A DNA stretch of 5,793 nucleotides, from the NCBI GenBank assembly GCA_013813185.1, contig JACCSD010000238.1:1-5793 (forward strand), in the 5' to 3' direction. The notes beneath the pieces are model-generated. The model did no database searches. It had not been told where the DNA came from and was given only the letters and a program-made list of their open reading frames with translations. Within the stretch, counting starts at the first letter, position 1. Every line of letters begins with the position of its first letter. The position numbers were made by a program, and so were the translations under genes. Source of the stretch: Burkholderiaceae bacterium (lineage in GTDB: Bacteria > Pseudomonadota > Gammaproteobacteria > Burkholderiales > Burkholderiaceae_F). Positions 3,971-5,793 of this stretch are shown in pieces.

Positions 3971-5793
3971 CTAAGCGGCGCGGGGCATTTTCCCAAATGC
4001 ACCCGGCCTTTCGGTCAGCGTCGTATTGTCCAGCCTCAAGGTGAGGCAATATGCAGCGCCGCCAGAGCGATTGAACGAATTCAGCGGCACGATGTTGACG
4101 TGATAACCGCGCGCCGTGAGTGCGGCCAGCGTTGGAGCCGATGCATGGCACATGACGACTTCGCGCCCGATGCACACTGAGTTCACGCCGAGGTGAAGCG
4201 CATCTTCATCGGTCGCCTCGATCAGTTTGTTTTCGCCCACGATCTCGCGCACTGCGCGTGCTGCGCTGGCTGAGAACGCAGCCGGATACCACAGCACGTC
4301 GCCCCCCGAGAGTACGCAGAAGCACGTGTCCAAGTGATAGAACCGAGCGTCGATGAGTTCCAGAGCAATCGCCGGCACGCCGTACAACTCTTCGATGGTG
4401 CGGAACATATCGCGGCTCGAGCGCTGCCCATAGCCAGTCCAGATCAAGCGCCGCGTTGCATCCCAGATCGCGTCACCTGCGCCTTCGAAGAACTGGCCGG
4501 CGGGGGGTTCGACGATCTGATCGACGGCGCCGCGCTCGCGCAGTGCTTCGAAGAAGTTCCGGTTATGCACTTCTTCGCCCTGCCGCTCGGCACACAAGAA
4601 GCGCGCCAGCAACACTTTGCGATCGAGCACCACCGCCGCATTGGCGGTAAAGACCATGTCCGGTAATCCCGCAACGGGCTCCTGCACTTCGATCTGCGCA
4701 CCGAGGCGTTCATACGTTTTCTTGAGCTGGTTCCAGCCCCGCTTCGCATCGCCCGCCAGCTTCTTCGGCGACACCGACCACTGCGACGGCTGCATCCACG
4801 GGTTGATCGTGTAGCTGACCTCGAAGTGCTCGGGCGCGCTCATCATCAAGTGAGCGGCAGTCGGCTTGGTTGTCTCTGTCAATCGGGTCGCGCTTTGTTC
4901 GTCAAACGGTTCGCCGCGCGGACCGAATTCCGATAGCACGGCGGCGAACACGTCGATACCCCAGTCGAGCGCCTCGCGGTCGATCGTCAACGGTGGCGCG
5001 AACCGAATTACCGTTTCGTGCGTGTCCTTGGTCAACACTCCGAGCGCTGCCATTCGTTCGGCGACTTTGCGCGCCGAAACGCTCGCGGCGAGCTCGACGC
5101 CGACCCATAGCCCGCGTCCGCGCACGGCGCGAATCAGCGGTGACGACAGATTGCGCAAGCGAGACAACAGATGCACGCCGAGTTGGCGGCTGCGTTCAAC
5201 GAGCTGCTCATCCTCGATCACGGCGAGCGCCTCGCGGCCTACGCGCGCCGCCAGCGGATTCCCGCCGAAGGTCGAGCCATGGCTACCTGGCTCGAGCAGA
5301 TCCATCACCGAGTTGATCGCAACGAACGCGGATACGGGCAGCAATCCACCGCCGAGCGCCTTGCCGACGATCACGCCATCGGGGCGAATGCCTTCGTGCA
5401 TGTAGGCGAACCACTCGCCGGTGCGGCCGAGGCCGGACTGAATCTCGTCCAGGATCAACAGGACGTTGCGCTCGTCGGCGAGCTCGCGCGCCGCGCGCAA
5501 GAACCCCGCGGGCGGCAATACGATGCCCGCTTCACCCTGGATCGGTTCGATCAGGACCGCGCAGGTTTCGTCATCGATCGCGGCCCGTAGCGATTCGATG
5601 TCGCCGAAGTCAAAGTGGCGAAAGCCCGGCGCGAATGGACCGAAATCCGCGCGATATGCCGGTTCGGTCGAGAAGCCGACGATCGTGGTCGAGCGGCCGT
5701 GAAAATTCCCGTTTGCAACGACGATGTTCGCGCGATCATCGGCGATGCCTTTGATGCGATAGCCCCAGCGGCGTGCCGCCTTGATGGCGGTTT
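3971..5793 (-). CDS. Ornithine aminotransferase - arginine dihydrolase-like fusion protein, 5' end outside the window
   Basis: One uninterrupted frame of 606 codons runs off the right edge. Numbering visible residues from there, 1-287 are a class III PLP aminotransferase of ornithine aminotransferase (RocD) type. They show AIKAARRWGY (2-11), ANGNFHGRST (26-35), FGPFAPGF (50-57), LDEIQSG (114-120) with the PLP-contacting Asp, Schiff-base lysine in VGKALGGG (Lys144) and HGSTFGGNPLA (171-181). About 110-120 N-terminal residues are missing. After a hydrophilic linker (about 288-315), residues 316-590 are a guanidine-modifying-enzyme domain: INPWM (329-333), PDMVFTANA (377-385), FEGAGDA (435-441), FYHLDTCFC with catalytic His486, and GGAAYCLTLR with nucleophile Cys582. 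This domain resembles ArgZ/AgrE arginine dihydrolase more than classical arginine deiminase. Predicted sequence: arginine to ornithine, CO2 and ammonia, then ornithine plus 2-oxoglutarate to glutamate semialdehyde and glutamate. A DDAH-like, citrulline-forming activity remains possible. Confidence 0.9.
   Translation of the reverse strand, partial: TAIKAARRWGYRIKGIADDRANIVVANGNFHGRSTTIVGFSTEPAYRADFGPFAPGFRHFDFGDIESLRAAIDDETCAVLIEPIQGEAGIVLPPAGFLRAARELADERNVLLILDEIQSGLGRTGEWFAYMHEGIRPDGVIVGKALGGGLLPVSAFVAINSVMDLLEPGSHGSTFGGNPLAARVGREALAVIEDEQLVERSRQLGVHLLSRLRNLSSPLIRAVRGRGLWVGVELAASVSARKVAERMAALGVLTKDTHETVIRFAPPLTIDREALDWGIDVFAAVLSEFGPRGEPFDEQSATRLTETTKPTAAHLMMSAPEHFEVSYTINPWMQPSQWSVSPKKLAGDAKRGWNQLKKTYERLGAQIEVQEPVAGLPDMVFTANAAVVLDRKVLLARFLCAERQGEEVHNRNFFEALRERGAVDQIVEPPAGQFFEGAGDAIWDATRRLIWTGYGQRSSRDMFRTIEELYGVPAIALELIDARFYHLDTCFCVLSGGDVLWYPAAFSASAARAVREIVGENKLIEATDEDALHLGVNSVCIGREVVMCHASAPTLAALTARGYHVNIVPLNSFNRSGGAAYCLTLRLDNTTLTERPGAFGKMPRAA

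Noticed and set aside
4841..4846. Independent start of a separate dihydrolase gene at the internal ATG pair
   Set aside because: There is no stop codon between the domains and no Shine-Dalgarno before the ATGs; kept only as a low-probability alternative.
4866..5405. Plus-strand open frame (179 codons) opposite the aminotransferase domain
   Set aside because: Ser/Arg/Pro-rich shadow translation without motifs; the minus-strand frame is clearly the real gene.
3971..5518. TTG at 5516-5518 as the true start of the fusion gene
   Set aside because: Ornithine aminotransferase similarity continues in frame for 91 more codons to the window edge, so the real start is outside.
1..5793. tRNA/rRNA genes, insertion sequences, CRISPR arrays, prophage or attachment sites
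   Set aside because: Nearly the whole window is accounted for by five protein genes with uniform composition; no direct repeats, terminal inverted repeats or RNA gene signatures were seen by eye.

Overview
The base composition is high in G+C, and the genes are tightly packed with strong GC3 bias. Together with the protein families, this suggests a proteobacterium, most likely a Burkholderiales relative such as Burkholderia or Paraburkholderia. That placement is inference from composition and gene content; no marker gene is present. The window has almost no non-coding DNA, no RNA gene, no mobile element and no CRISPR array.

Left half (1-2893, + strand): a compact three-gene unit. It holds the C-terminal part of a zinc-dependent HDAC/acetoin-utilization-type deacylase (cut by the left edge), an AMP-forming acyl-CoA synthetase whose GTG start overlaps the deacylase stop by 4 nt, and, 8 nt further on, a crotonase-fold protein. 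The crotonase resembles human ECHDC3 and lacks both catalytic glutamates of true enoyl-CoA hydratase. The synthetase carries a PX4GK lysine-acylation motif at its catalytic lysine. A deacylase coupled to it recalls the AcuC/AcsA pairing, so the unit may make an acyl-CoA, regulate that step by reversible lysine acylation, and process the product.

Right half (2897-5793, - strand): two genes read leftward, converging on the first unit with only 3 nt between stop codons. The upstream gene, cut by the right edge, is one continuous frame. It joins an ornithine aminotransferase (PLP enzyme, N-terminal) to a guanidine-modifying-fold domain resembling the arginine dihydrolase domain of cyanobacterial ArgZ/AgrE (C-terminal). 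This suggests a bifunctional arginine-catabolic enzyme: arginine to ornithine (+2 NH3 + CO2), then ornithine to glutamate-5-semialdehyde.

Forty-five nt downstream lies a divergent ClpX-type AAA+ ATPase. It has no zinc-binding domain, an altered pore-1 loop, no RKH-loop insertion and an altered ClpP-docking IGF tripeptide. It looks like a stand-alone remodelling ATPase rather than the housekeeping protease subunit. The pairing of this ATPase with a PLP-enzyme fusion is the most intriguing feature of the window.
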